Positions 8,869 to 15,703 of a stretch of DNA of 64,000 nt are shown one piece after another; position 1 is the stretch's first letter, and each line of letters opens with the position of its first letter. This DNA is from Bacteroidia bacterium (GTDB lineage: Bacteria > Bacteroidota > Bacteroidia > B-17B0 > Aurantibacillaceae). The stretch is taken from NCBI GenBank assembly GCA_016787705.1, contig JAEUTP010000014.1:186001-250000 (forward strand), written 5' to 3'. The notes below the pieces were generated by a model that worked only from the letters and a program-made list of their open reading frames with translations, was not told where the DNA came from and did no database searches. Made by a program: the position numbers and the translations under genes.

Positions 8869-8895
8869 AAAGAGGGTTGATTTCCTCTTTTTTTG
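8869..8895 (+). terminator. Intrinsic terminator of the small lipoprotein gene
   Basis: The stem aaagagg / cctcttt with an ~8-base loop runs into a T-tract (8887-8894), just after the stop codon of the 41-residue lipoprotein gene. Confidence 0.75.
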
Positions 8896-8979
8896 CTAAT
8901 TTTTATTTAACATAATGTTAATTATATAAATTCAGATTTATGGATTTCATTCAAATCTTTTGTAAAAATTTAATCGTAT

Positions 8980-9022
8980 AAAACACGTAAACAACTTGTT
9001 AATCTTGTTAATAGCGTGTTTT
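8980..9022. promoter_or_regulatory. Inverted repeat enclosing a tandem 9-mer, upstream of the SiaC-like gene
   Basis: The arms AAAACACG (8980-8987) and CGTGTTTT (9015-9022) are perfect inverted repeats. Between them CTTGTTAAT occurs twice head to tail (8995-9003 and 9004-9012). The block lies about 30 bases upstream of the -33 element of the SiaC-like gene, which fits an upstream regulator site. The rest of the 8896-9111 interval holds only the promoter. Confidence 0.4.
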
Positions 9023-9052
9023 TAACCTGTTTATATCATAATTTAATGCTTT

Positions 9053-9083
9053 TTTGATTTCTTTTCAATTTTTATTAAATTTG
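9053..9083 (+). promoter_or_regulatory. Bacteroidota-type promoter of the SiaC-like gene
   Basis: TTTG at 9053-9056, a 19-base spacer and TAAATTTG at 9076-9083: both elements and the spacing match the Bacteroidota consensus. The ATG at 9112 lies 28 bases downstream. Confidence 0.65.
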
Positions 9084-9111
9084 TAATATACCCCTTTTGT
9101 ATAATTACCGC

Positions 9112-9486
9112 ATGGAAAATTATTACCTGGCTTCATCTACCAAAACTCCTGAAATTGAGTTTCGTACGGATGGTTATTTTAAAATAAGCGGTAATTCTTA
9201 TATGGAGAATCCGGCCAAATTTTATACTGATCTTTTAGAATGGGTTGAAGCTTTTTTAAAACAAAATGATGAAAATACGCCGGTTTATCTGGATGTGTAC
9301 CTGGTTTACATTAACACCAGCAGCACCAAAATAATTTTAAAGCTAATGAACCTGATCAACGCCGTTTCAAAAAGCGAATTAAAAGTTACCTGGAAATACC
9401 AGATAGATGATGATGAAATGTTTGAATTAGGGAAAGATTTTGAAAAGATCACCAAACACAGTTTTGATTTCCAGGGATTGAATTAA
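9112..9486 (+). CDS. SiaC-like (DUF1987) regulatory phosphoprotein
   Basis: A 124-residue protein of the DUF1987/SiaC family. In Pseudomonas, SiaC is phosphorylated on a threonine by the kinase SiaB, dephosphorylated by the SpoIIE-type phosphatase SiaA, and in its unphosphorylated form activates the diguanylate cyclase SiaD. The acceptor region is present here as N68-T69-S-S-T-K, matching the family NTSS motif; the N-terminal SSTKTPEIEF and the NPAKFYTDLLEWVEAF helix are also typical. No SiaB-like kinase is adjacent, but three intact SpoIIE phosphatases lie 11-18 kb away. I chose ATG 9112; an upstream in-frame start at 9097 gives a poorer N-terminus. Confidence 0.85.
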   Translation: MENYYLASSTKTPEIEFRTDGYFKISGNSYMENPAKFYTDLLEWVEAFLKQNDENTPVYLDVYLVYINTSSTKIILKLMNLINAVSKSELKVTWKYQIDDDEMFELGKDFEKITKHSFDFQGLN

Positions 9487-9498
9487 ATTCATGTTTCT

Positions 9499-9621
9499 TT
9501 ATTCTTCAGGTTGCGGCTCTGGTATCTCCATCCAATAAATTGTTTTGTTAAGTACTGAAAATGACGCACCTGGATTATTATTTAAGTTGTCGCGGCCGGC
9601 ATTTTTCCATTTAACCCATAT
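9499..9621 (-). pseudogene. Possible gene remnant, ~40 codons, no normal start
   Basis: The minus strand carries an open stretch of 40 codons between stops at 9622-9624 and 9499-9501 that reads like protein (begins IWVKWKNAGRDN, ends KTIYWMEIPEPQPEE). The Trp-rich end recalls the C-terminus of DUF551-type proteins. There is no ATG, GTG or TTG at its beginning; the first codon is ATA. It could be a decayed fragment, or an ORF whose start was lost. It sits between the SiaC-like gene and a small hypothetical gene. Confidence 0.25.
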
Positions 9622-9664
9622 TTATTTTGCCTCATTTTAATTGTGTAATTTTAAATACGGAAAT

Positions 9665-9931
9665 ATGGCGCGTTTACAAGCAATAATTGAAGAAATAAAA
9701 GAGCTTCAAAAAGAAAAGAATCACCGCTCATGCCTTCATATTGCAAGGCTATTGGAGAATAATAAGAAAATATTTTTGGATAAAATGGATACTTCAGACT
9801 ATAATTATGCATTGCGTAATTTTGATGATTTGTCTCAAACCCATCCAAAAGATTATAATTCTCTTACCTTTTTAAATGATTACGAAAAAAGTTTTGAATC
9901 TTTACTTTTTCATTTAAATAAGATCGTTTAA
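9665..9931 (+). CDS. Hypothetical protein, 88 aa
   Basis: A small, helical, soluble protein with no recognised family (MARLQAIIEEIKELQKEKN at the start; a leucine-spaced amphipathic helix). The ATG at 9665 is chosen because the in-frame start 8 codons upstream (9641) adds an unlikely N-terminus. TAATTTTA at 9646-9653 could be its -7 element. It follows the SiaC-like gene after ~180 bases and faces two small minus-strand genes. Confidence 0.55.
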   Translation: MARLQAIIEEIKELQKEKNHRSCLHIARLLENNKKIFLDKMDTSDYNYALRNFDDLSQTHPKDYNSLTFLNDYEKSFESLLFHLNKIV

Positions 9932-9949
9932 CCTTTTCTGTAGTTGCAT

Positions 9950-10198
9950 TTAAAGTAACCTGCCATTTTTAATAACATCTTTTAAACTACGATGTTCAAA
10001 AATTCCATTCTCAAAATCAGCATCTTCTTCAAAAGCATTCTCTGTATAACACGTAGCATCGTACTCGCCATTATCATTTTTTGTAACATCAATGGCTTTT
10101 ATTACCAACGTTTGGTTGGTTGCCGCAAAAAACACTTTTTTATCAATATATTGGCTGTAATGTTTTATAATCAGGTCTTTAGCCTCTTCAAGTTCCAT
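9950..10198 (-). CDS. Hypothetical protein, 82 aa
   Basis: A small acidic protein (MELEEAKDLIIKHYSQYIDKK at the N-terminus; ENAFEEDADFENGIFEHR later). No signal peptide, no membrane segment, no family I recognise. It lies in a minus-strand run with the next two genes (10-base gap to the 90-residue protein gene), so it is probably the last gene of that transcript. Confidence 0.6.
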   Translation of the reverse strand: MELEEAKDLIIKHYSQYIDKKVFFAATNQTLVIKAIDVTKNDNGEYDATCYTENAFEEDADFENGIFEHRSLKDVIKNGRLL

Positions 10199-10208
10199 AA
10201 TTTTTTGT

Positions 10209-10481
10209 TTAAATTAATGAGTGTGTTTCTTCTATTAACTCTATCAATTCTTTTTTACCAGCATTAAATCTTTCTCTTTCTTCTGACTTATGACAATCTA
10301 CACTTGCCAGGTTACTTTTTATTGCGCTTAAACGCTCGTTAAACAAGTTAATATGATTTAACTCATCCAAAATAATGTAAATCTTATCAATTAATGTTAT
10401 AAGATTTCCTACTGCGTTGGTATCGCCGCATTGTAAGTTTTCAATACGTTTACCTATTTTATTTAACTCTGCATTTTCCAT
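10209..10481 (-). CDS. Hypothetical protein, 90 aa, predicted helical
   Basis: A short, mostly helical, soluble protein with heptad-like leucine/isoleucine spacing (IGKRIENLQ, LITLIDKIYIILDEL) and one Cys-Gly-Asp patch. No recognised family. It starts at an ATG directly after the metalloprotease gene (2-base gap), which indicates co-transcription. Confidence 0.6.
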   Translation of the reverse strand: MENAELNKIGKRIENLQCGDTNAVGNLITLIDKIYIILDELNHINLFNERLSAIKSNLASVDCHKSEERERFNAGKKELIELIEETHSLI

Positions 10482-10483
10482 GA

Positions 10484-11251
10484 TTATTTGCCACCGTTGG
10501 CTTTAAGGTCGTTAATACAATTTTGATCTAATAAAGGAATGTTGTTTCCTAAAAGGTTGTTTAAAATATCGCTTGTTTCTGTTGCGTAGTACATAAGGCA
10601 ACTGCTGTTAATGCAATGTTTTCCGTGCCCTCCATCCTGGTGCTGGCTTGTTAAGGCCGTGCCATTATTTACTAAACCCAGAATATGGCAAAGCTCATGC
10701 TCTGTAACAGTCGCTTCTACGGATGTAATGGATGGTTGACCCAAGCCGCCGCTAAGATCACGGATAGTTTTTTCAAAAATAACCATAGAGGACGAGCCGT
10801 ATGCCAGGCCAAGTGTTTTTAATTGTTCTGAGTTTTGTGAATAATTGCCATCTAAAAATAGAATATAAGCCGAAAGAGTTGAGCCATTGTTTTTAATTGT
10901 ACGGTTAGCTTTTTCAATAGCTTTTATATCATCAAGGGTATAAATAGTTTTGTCAGAAGGCTCAATGGTAGTGTATATTACTTCAATCCCTCCGGGTTTA
11001 TTGATCCTCTGCTGTAAAAAACTCTTAATGTTCTCAATGGCTGTAGGTGTTGGTTTATAACCATACACAAACTGAATTTCTATTTGAAGTTTGCTATATT
11101 TTTCAGAACTTAAAAAATTGTTAGGTGTAATAAGCATACCTGTGGGTGATTCAGGAGCTGCTGAATTATCTTTTTTGCATGAAAAAAATAAAATTGAACA
11201 AAAAAGAAAAAATAACAAATAAAAGCCGGTGTTGAATATCTTGGTTTTCAT
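10484..11251 (-). CDS. Lipoprotein zinc metalloprotease (matrixin-like)
   Basis: A lipoprotein signal with lipobox LFFSC (Cys25) is followed by a ~230-residue domain with the zinc motif H185-E186-L-C-H189-I-L-G-L-V-N. The third metzincin ligand position (195) holds Asn rather than His; the HExxHxxGLxNNGT form with later paired Cys (KHCINSSCLMYY, a possible Met-turn) is typical of a Bacteroidota membrane-metalloprotease family rather than a loss. It probably acts at the outer membrane or in the periplasm on an unknown protein. The ATG at 11249-11251 gives a proper signal peptide; an upstream in-frame start (11287) would bury it. Confidence 0.75.
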   Translation of the reverse strand: MKTKIFNTGFYLLFFLFCSILFFSCKKDNSAAPESPTGMLITPNNFLSSEKYSKLQIEIQFVYGYKPTPTAIENIKSFLQQRINKPGGIEVIYTTIEPSDKTIYTLDDIKAIEKANRTIKNNGSTLSAYILFLDGNYSQNSEQLKTLGLAYGSSSMVIFEKTIRDLSGGLGQPSITSVEATVTEHELCHILGLVNNGTALTSQHQDGGHGKHCINSSCLMYYATETSDILNNLLGNNIPLLDQNCINDLKANGGK

Positions 11252-11418
11252 AAAAAGATCAATATAGATTCTCTTTACTTTAATCAAGTATCAGACCAGC
11301 GCTATTTACAATAAAAAGTCTTTTAAATGTGTAAATACAGGGCTTTTGAAAAATACGGTACAGTGAAAGTGTGGAAAATTATGCGCAAAAACTTTTACTA
11401 ATTTATCTAAAGAATAAA

Positions 11419-11646
11419 TTAAATTTTTTGATCTTCAACAAGCGTTATGTAAAGTTCTTCCACTTTTTTCCTGGCCCACGGCGTTTTTCTTAAAAAGGTT
11501 AAACTCGATTTTATACTTGGATCATTATTAAAACAACGAATGTCGATCTTTGTTCCCAAATGTTCCCAACCATAATAATGAACCAATTGCTTTAAGATCA
11601 TCTCAAGAGTTTTACCGTGAAGTGGATCGTTTGAAGTTTTATTCAT
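11419..11646 (-). CDS. VF530-like DNA-binding protein (DUF2132)
   Basis: A 75-residue protein matching the DUF2132/VF530 family from end to end: [26 protein letters not shown], then [31 protein letters not shown]. Structural work on the family suggests a double-stranded DNA-binding fold; the role in the cell is unknown. It starts one base after the rnhA stop and is presumably in its operon. Confidence 0.88.
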   Translation of the reverse strand: MNKTSNDPLHGKTLEMILKQLVHYYGWEHLGTKIDIRCFNNDPSIKSSLTFLRKTPWARKKVEELYITLVEDQKI

Positions 11647-11647
11647 A

Positions 11648-12112
11648 TTAGTTTATATTTTCACGTACTAGTTTACGTACAATCATATCAATTTCTCTGT
11701 TAAAATTTTCAGTTCCATCAGGCTTTTGATGGGCCTTTACTTTTTGTAAATAAATATTACAGGTGCTGTAAAAAGTTAATATTTGCTTTACAAGATCAAC
11801 GTTTTGTATAGGCGTACCTTTATTGGTAATAAACTGTTTTGTCTGCAATTTTTCTTTCCGGAGTTGTAAATTTATAACATATTGACTGTCTGAATAAACA
11901 GTAAAAACAGCAGTAGTAAAACCGTTTTTATTTACCCAGTCTATTGCTTTTATTACGGCCAACAATTCCATACGGTTATGTGTGGTATCTTTTTCAATGC
12001 CACTTATAATTGTTTTAGCACCGCCCACAATTATTAATGCTGCCCAGGCACCTACTCCTTGCTGAGTGTGGCAGCTGCCATCGGTATAAATTTCAATCTG
12101 CCGGGTTTTCAA
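11648..12112 (-). CDS. rnhA: Ribonuclease HI (TTG start)
   Basis: Cleaves the RNA strand of RNA-DNA hybrids (R-loop and primer removal). The four carboxylates are visible: Asp11 (IYTDGSC), Glu49 (HNRMELLA), Asp75 (VYSDSQY) and Asp142 (NREIDMIV), plus His128 in VKAHQ. Length 154 is normal for the bacterial enzyme. The start is TTG at 12110-12112 (no ATG precedes the first strand). The VF530-like gene follows immediately. Confidence 0.93.
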   Translation of the reverse strand: MKTRQIEIYTDGSCHTQQGVGAWAALIIVGGAKTIISGIEKDTTHNRMELLAVIKAIDWVNKNGFTTAVFTVYSDSQYVINLQLRKEKLQTKQFITNKGTPIQNVDLVKQILTFYSTCNIYLQKVKAHQKPDGTENFNREIDMIVRKLVRENIN

Positions 12113-12183
12113 TCAGGTAAAGGTATGTGTTTTTGCTGTAAAAGATTGAACAAGTGGTTTTAATAATTTTTTAAATAATTTAG

Positions 12184-12212
12184 TTGCAACGGTAGTTAAT
12201 TATTTACATTTG
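12184..12212 (+). promoter_or_regulatory. Promoter of the DUF7793-kinase-regulator operon
   Basis: TTG at 12184-12186, an 18-base spacer and a perfect -7 element TACATTTG at 12205-12212. The ATG begins at 12217, 4 bases later, so the mRNA is expected to be leaderless or nearly so. Confidence 0.5.
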
Positions 12213-12216
12213 AGTA

Positions 12217-12618
12217 ATGGATCATTTGAACCCACCCGATAACGCCACGGAACTATCTTTATTCTGGACTTGGATGGGCGACGACGGGATCTGCAGAACC
12301 AAAACAAAACCCCTGGCCGAGATAACCTTAAAAGAAGCCATGGAAAACTCTGTTGCGGTGAGTGCTTTTTATAAGAACAAAAAATTTCCATTGCTTGTTG
12401 ATGCACGAAATGTTAAAACAATGGCCAAAGAAGCAAGAAAACATTTTTCTACCAATGGCCGCGAAACGAAGATCACCTCTATGGCCATAATGGTTAAATC
12501 ACCTTTAAGCCGTGTGGTGGGTAATTTTTTTATGGGTTTAAATAAGCCAAAAATTCCGGCACGATTATTTGATGATGAAAATGCAGCTGTTGAATGGCTA
12601 AAAACGCACTTATTATAA
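12217..12618 (+). CDS. DUF7793 (STAS/SEC14-like) protein
   Basis: A 133-residue soluble single-domain protein with an alternating strand-helix pattern (LFWTWMGDDGICRTKTK, then FPLLVDARNVKTMAKEARKHFS, then TSMAIMVKSPLSRVVGNFFMGLNKPKIPARLF). This matches the small DUF7793 family, whose fold resembles STAS/SEC14 domains. It is the first gene of a three-gene operon; its stop overlaps the kinase start, so it is a likely partner, perhaps a sensor or antagonist, of that kinase. Partner-binding is inference. Confidence 0.7.
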   Translation: MDHLNPPDNATELSLFWTWMGDDGICRTKTKPLAEITLKEAMENSVAVSAFYKNKKFPLLVDARNVKTMAKEARKHFSTNGRETKITSMAIMVKSPLSRVVGNFFMGLNKPKIPARLFDDENAAVEWLKTHLL

Positions 12619-13403
12619 TGTCCTATAAATCAAATAACAATAATCCCGATCGCGTAAAAGAAATTCTCGACGTAATTATGTCTTACGCTAAATTCGATTT
12701 CTCAAAAAAAACGTCAATAATTGGTAACGATGCCCTTGATGCTATTGGTGCCGGTGTAAATATGCTGGGCGAAGAGTTGGAATCCTCTACTCTATCTTTA
12801 AAAGAAAAAGAGCAATTATTAAAAGAGATCCATCACCGTGTAAAAAATAACCTTCAAATTGTTTCAAGCTTATTAAACCTTCAATCTGAAAATATTTTAG
12901 ATAAACGTTATCTTGATCTGATAATAGAAAGCCGCAACCGCATTAACTCTATGGCACTTGTACACGAAATGCTTTACTCTTCAAAAGATCTTAGTAAAAT
13001 AGATATAAGCGAATATGTGCAACGACTTAGTTTAGGTATACAAAATTCTTTATTAAAGAATGATGCTAAGGTAATATTTCATTATGATTTGCAGCCTGAT
13101 ATGTATTTTGATATTGATCGTATGATACCTTTGGGTTTAATATTAAATGAGATAATAAGTAATTCGTATAAATACGCTTTCCCAAAAAATGAAGGCAGAA
13201 TAGATATTGAAATGAGCCAAACCAATAAACACTATAAATTAGTTGTAAAAGACAATGGTATTGGTTTAAAAGTTAACTTTGATGTTAAACGTGATTCAAA
13301 CTTAGGTATGCAACTTATTTATATGCTGGCCGAACAAATGGATGGAAAAGTTGGTGTAGATAGTGTATTAGGGGTTGCTTACGAAATAACTTTTCCTGCC
13401 TGA
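12618..13403 (+). CDS. Soluble HisKA_2-type sensor histidine kinase
   Basis: A 261-residue cytoplasmic kinase with no membrane span. The N-terminal ~60 residues (DVIMSYAKFDFSKK; IGAGVNMLGEELE) form a short linker module seen in Bacteroidota soluble kinases. The dimerisation/phosphoacceptor helix is HisKA_2 type: EIHHRVKNNLQIVSSLLNLQ with the acceptor at His72/73. The HATPase part has the N-box NEIISNSYKYAFP, the DNGIGL G1 box and a C-terminal strand. The start ATG overlaps the stop of the DUF7793 gene by one base; the response regulator gene begins within its stop. With no own sensor, input probably comes from the DUF7793 protein. Confidence 0.88.
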   Translation: MSYKSNNNNPDRVKEILDVIMSYAKFDFSKKTSIIGNDALDAIGAGVNMLGEELESSTLSLKEKEQLLKEIHHRVKNNLQIVSSLLNLQSENILDKRYLDLIIESRNRINSMALVHEMLYSSKDLSKIDISEYVQRLSLGIQNSLLKNDAKVIFHYDLQPDMYFDIDRMIPLGLILNEIISNSYKYAFPKNEGRIDIEMSQTNKHYKLVVKDNGIGLKVNFDVKRDSNLGMQLIYMLAEQMDGKVGVDSVLGVAYEITFPA

Positions 13404-14092
13404 TGCAACAGTTTCAGATATTAATTGTAGAAGACGAACAAAGCCTGGCGCAAACCATTGCGCTTAATTTGCAGTTAGAGAATTATAAAACAATGCTCGC
13501 TGTAAGCGGTAACCAAGCATTGGACATATTCAGGTTAAATGCTAATGCCATAAATTTAGTGCTGTTGGATGTAATGCTACCGGAGATAAACGGATTTGAT
13601 CTTTGTAAACAATTTAAAAAAATAGACCCATCCATACCCATTATTTTTTTAACGGCAAAAAACCAGATCTCTGATAAGATAGAGGGATTAAAATTGGGTG
13701 CAGATGATTATATTACTAAACCCTTTGATCTTGAAGAATTATTATTGCGCGTAAGTAATCTTATTAAGCGTACCCAAAAAGAAACACCTGCCATTTTTAA
13801 TTTTAATAATTGCAGTATTAATTTTGAAACGTTCGAAATAAAGGATATTCATGGCGCTTCCTCTACCCTGTCAAAGCGTGAAATTGGCCTTTTAAAATTA
13901 TTGACAGAACATGAGAACAAAGTAATATCGCGCGACGAGATTATTGAAAAATTGTGGGATGTGAACGAAAATGCCTCATCCCGCACCATCGACAATTATA
14001 TTTTAAATTTTCGGAAATATTTTGAAGCTAATCCAAAGGAACCGGTTCATTTTCATTCCATTCGCGGTGTGGGTTATAAATTTATTGGCTGA
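13403..14092 (+). CDS. OmpR/PhoB-family response regulator
   Basis: A 229-residue regulator with an N-terminal receiver (acidic pair ED at 10-11, phospho-acceptor Asp56 in VLLDVMLP, switch Thr in FLTAK, Lys in YITKPFD) and a C-terminal winged helix (SKREIGLLKLLTEHENKVISRDEIIEKLW, then GVGYKF). It should bind DNA and change transcription on phosphorylation by the upstream kinase, whose stop overlaps its start. Pairing a HisKA_2 kinase with an OmpR-type regulator is plausible from the operon. Confidence 0.93.
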   Translation: MQQFQILIVEDEQSLAQTIALNLQLENYKTMLAVSGNQALDIFRLNANAINLVLLDVMLPEINGFDLCKQFKKIDPSIPIIFLTAKNQISDKIEGLKLGADDYITKPFDLEELLLRVSNLIKRTQKETPAIFNFNNCSINFETFEIKDIHGASSTLSKREIGLLKLLTEHENKVISRDEIIEKLWDVNENASSRTIDNYILNFRKYFEANPKEPVHFHSIRGVGYKFIG

Positions 14093-14113
14093 AGAATAGT
14101 ATCTTTGCAGTTC

Positions 14114-14728
14114 ATGTTCAAAGAAAAATTAAATAAAAAATTAAATGCTGCTTTACTTGCCTCCGGTATCGAAGAGCCAAAAGAATTGCAGTTAAAATGC
14201 CTGCCTAAAATTAACAGCGGCGCCGATGTTATTGCCGTTGGCCCCGCAGGTGTCGGTAAAACTACCATGGCTGTTATCAGTGCTTTACATAAGATACCTT
14301 ATGCTTTTGAAACACCGCCAAGGGCTTTAATTTTAGTTGCCAGTAAAGAAAAAGGTTTGGCCATGCAGGAACAATTTAAATTATATGCCAAAGACACAGA
14401 TCTGCGCGTGCTTTCTATTTTTGAAGAAGGTAAAATGGAAGTTCAGGCCGGCGATATTTATGAAGGCACCGATATTTTAATTGGTACTGCCAAACGTATT
14501 ATGGATATTTATTTTAAGCAAACGCTTAATCTTAATAAAATAAAATTATTTATTATTGATGATGCCGAAGAAATGATTAAAAACCAATGGCAGGGCCAGA
14601 TAGATAGGCTTGCACTGAGTTTACCGAAATGTCAGCATCTTATTTTTACAAATGAATTTAGCGAGAAAGTTGAAAAGCTGATCAGTAAATTTATTATTGC
14701 GCCACATATTGTTGAAGTAGATTCATAA
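14114..14728 (+). CDS. Half-size DEAD-box-like protein (RecA1 domain only)
   Basis: A 204-residue protein matching only the first RecA-like domain of DEAD/DEAH helicases. Walker A is GPAGVGKTT, motif II is IIDDAEE in place of DEAD, and the motif III region is IFTNEF rather than SAT. No second RecA domain follows; a terminator does. Without domain 2 it should not be a processive helicase and may act as an ATP-dependent clamp or a regulator. The ATG at 14114 is chosen, 6 bases after a -7 type element TATCTTTG (14100-14107). It is not visibly a recent truncation: the gene ends cleanly. Confidence 0.75.
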   Translation: MFKEKLNKKLNAALLASGIEEPKELQLKCLPKINSGADVIAVGPAGVGKTTMAVISALHKIPYAFETPPRALILVASKEKGLAMQEQFKLYAKDTDLRVLSIFEEGKMEVQAGDIYEGTDILIGTAKRIMDIYFKQTLNLNKIKLFIIDDAEEMIKNQWQGQIDRLALSLPKCQHLIFTNEFSEKVEKLISKFIIAPHIVEVDS

Positions 14729-14731
14729 AAT

Positions 14732-14759
14732 AAAAGCAACCTATTTAGGTTGCTTTTTT
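14732..14759. terminator. Bidirectional intrinsic terminator
   Basis: A near-perfect hairpin (aaaagcaaccta / aggttgctttttt with a 3-base loop) with A- and T-runs on both sides, between the convergent DEAD-like gene and the DUF4476 gene; the stop of the latter lies inside the stem. Confidence 0.85.
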
Positions 14760-15481
14760 ATAAAATCACTTAAATTAGATTTACTTCCACTAAAGGAAAA
14801 CTGATCATCAAGCTTATAATAATTCTTTTTATCAATAACATTTTTATACGCCCATTTTGCAAAAGCGAGTTTTGAATCGTCAAATGAAAAAACTTTAACC
14901 ACCTCAATAACCTGGTTGGTGCTTAAGATCTCATCATCATACACCTGTTTTGCTTTTGCTAAACGGTTTTCATCAAAACTTGTATTTTTAATTGCACTAA
15001 GCCGTTCTTCAAACTCTGCTTTTGTTATGTTTGTAACCGCAACCGACGTTGTAGGAATAATGGTTGGTGTAACAGCAGTGGTATGTATTACAGCCGGATC
15101 TACAACTACCACAGTATTATTAACTACTGGCTCAGGCACATCCGGCATTAAAGATTTACTTTCGAGTATCAACGAATAATTGCCTGCATTATCTTTTGTA
15201 ATTAAGTATTTTGAAAGGTATTTTGGTTCGCTGGCCAGTGTATACGTTAATACATTGCTCGATCCGGCTTGTAAAAGTCTTATCCTGTAGCGATTTTCAT
15301 CTAAAAAAGAAAAAGTGATCACTTCGCTATAATCGTTTGACAGGCGAACACCATTTAAAGATGCAATAAACTTTGGATAGCCATTTGATGCATTACGCAC
15401 AATTATCTTACCAAGATCCTGAGCAATAATATTCGACATAAAAGTTATGGCGGCAATCAAAAATAAAAATCTGTTTTTCAT
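14741..15481 (-). CDS. Secreted DUF4476 protein
   Basis: A signal peptide (1-20, ending IIAQ), an N-terminal beta domain (~25-110), a Pro/Thr/Val-rich linker (~115-155) and a C-terminal DUF4476 helical domain (~158-245). The helical domain shows the family pattern of short repeats (FDENRLAKAKQVYDDEILSTNQVIEVVKVFSFDDSKLAFAKWAY). It is probably periplasmic or surface located; the function is unknown. The gene converges with the DEAD-like gene and shares its terminator. Confidence 0.8.
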   Translation of the reverse strand: MKNRFLFLIAAITFMSNIIAQDLGKIIVRNASNGYPKFIASLNGVRLSNDYSEVITFSFLDENRYRIRLLQAGSSNVLTYTLASEPKYLSKYLITKDNAGNYSLILESKSLMPDVPEPVVNNTVVVVDPAVIHTTAVTPTIIPTTSVAVTNITKAEFEERLSAIKNTSFDENRLAKAKQVYDDEILSTNQVIEVVKVFSFDDSKLAFAKWAYKNVIDKKNYYKLDDQFSFSGSKSNLSDFIKKQPK

Positions 15482-15576
15482 ATGTTGGGGTTTTAATTTG
15501 CTTTTTAGTTTTCAAACAGTATGCTAAATATAACTGCAAATTCTTAAAATTCCTTAAATTTTTTAAAATTGTACTT

Positions 15577-15596
15577 AAACCGAACTTATTTGGTTT
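15577..15596. promoter_or_regulatory. Inverted repeat upstream of paaZ
   Basis: AAACC (15577-15581) and GGTTT (15592-15596) are separated by 10 bases; the outer bases continue the symmetry weakly. The core AAACCGA-CT...GGTTTG resembles the perfect palindrome at 54350-54370. No clear -33/-7 pair was found in the 220-base gap 15482-15703. Confidence 0.25.
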
Positions 15597-15703
15597 GTAA
15601 ATGTGTAAACCTCTCTAAAACAGCATATTTAATGCGCTTATTTATTGCATTTTAAAAACTATTATGTTGTTATTTTATTATATTTATGATTCTATTTTAT
15701 ACT

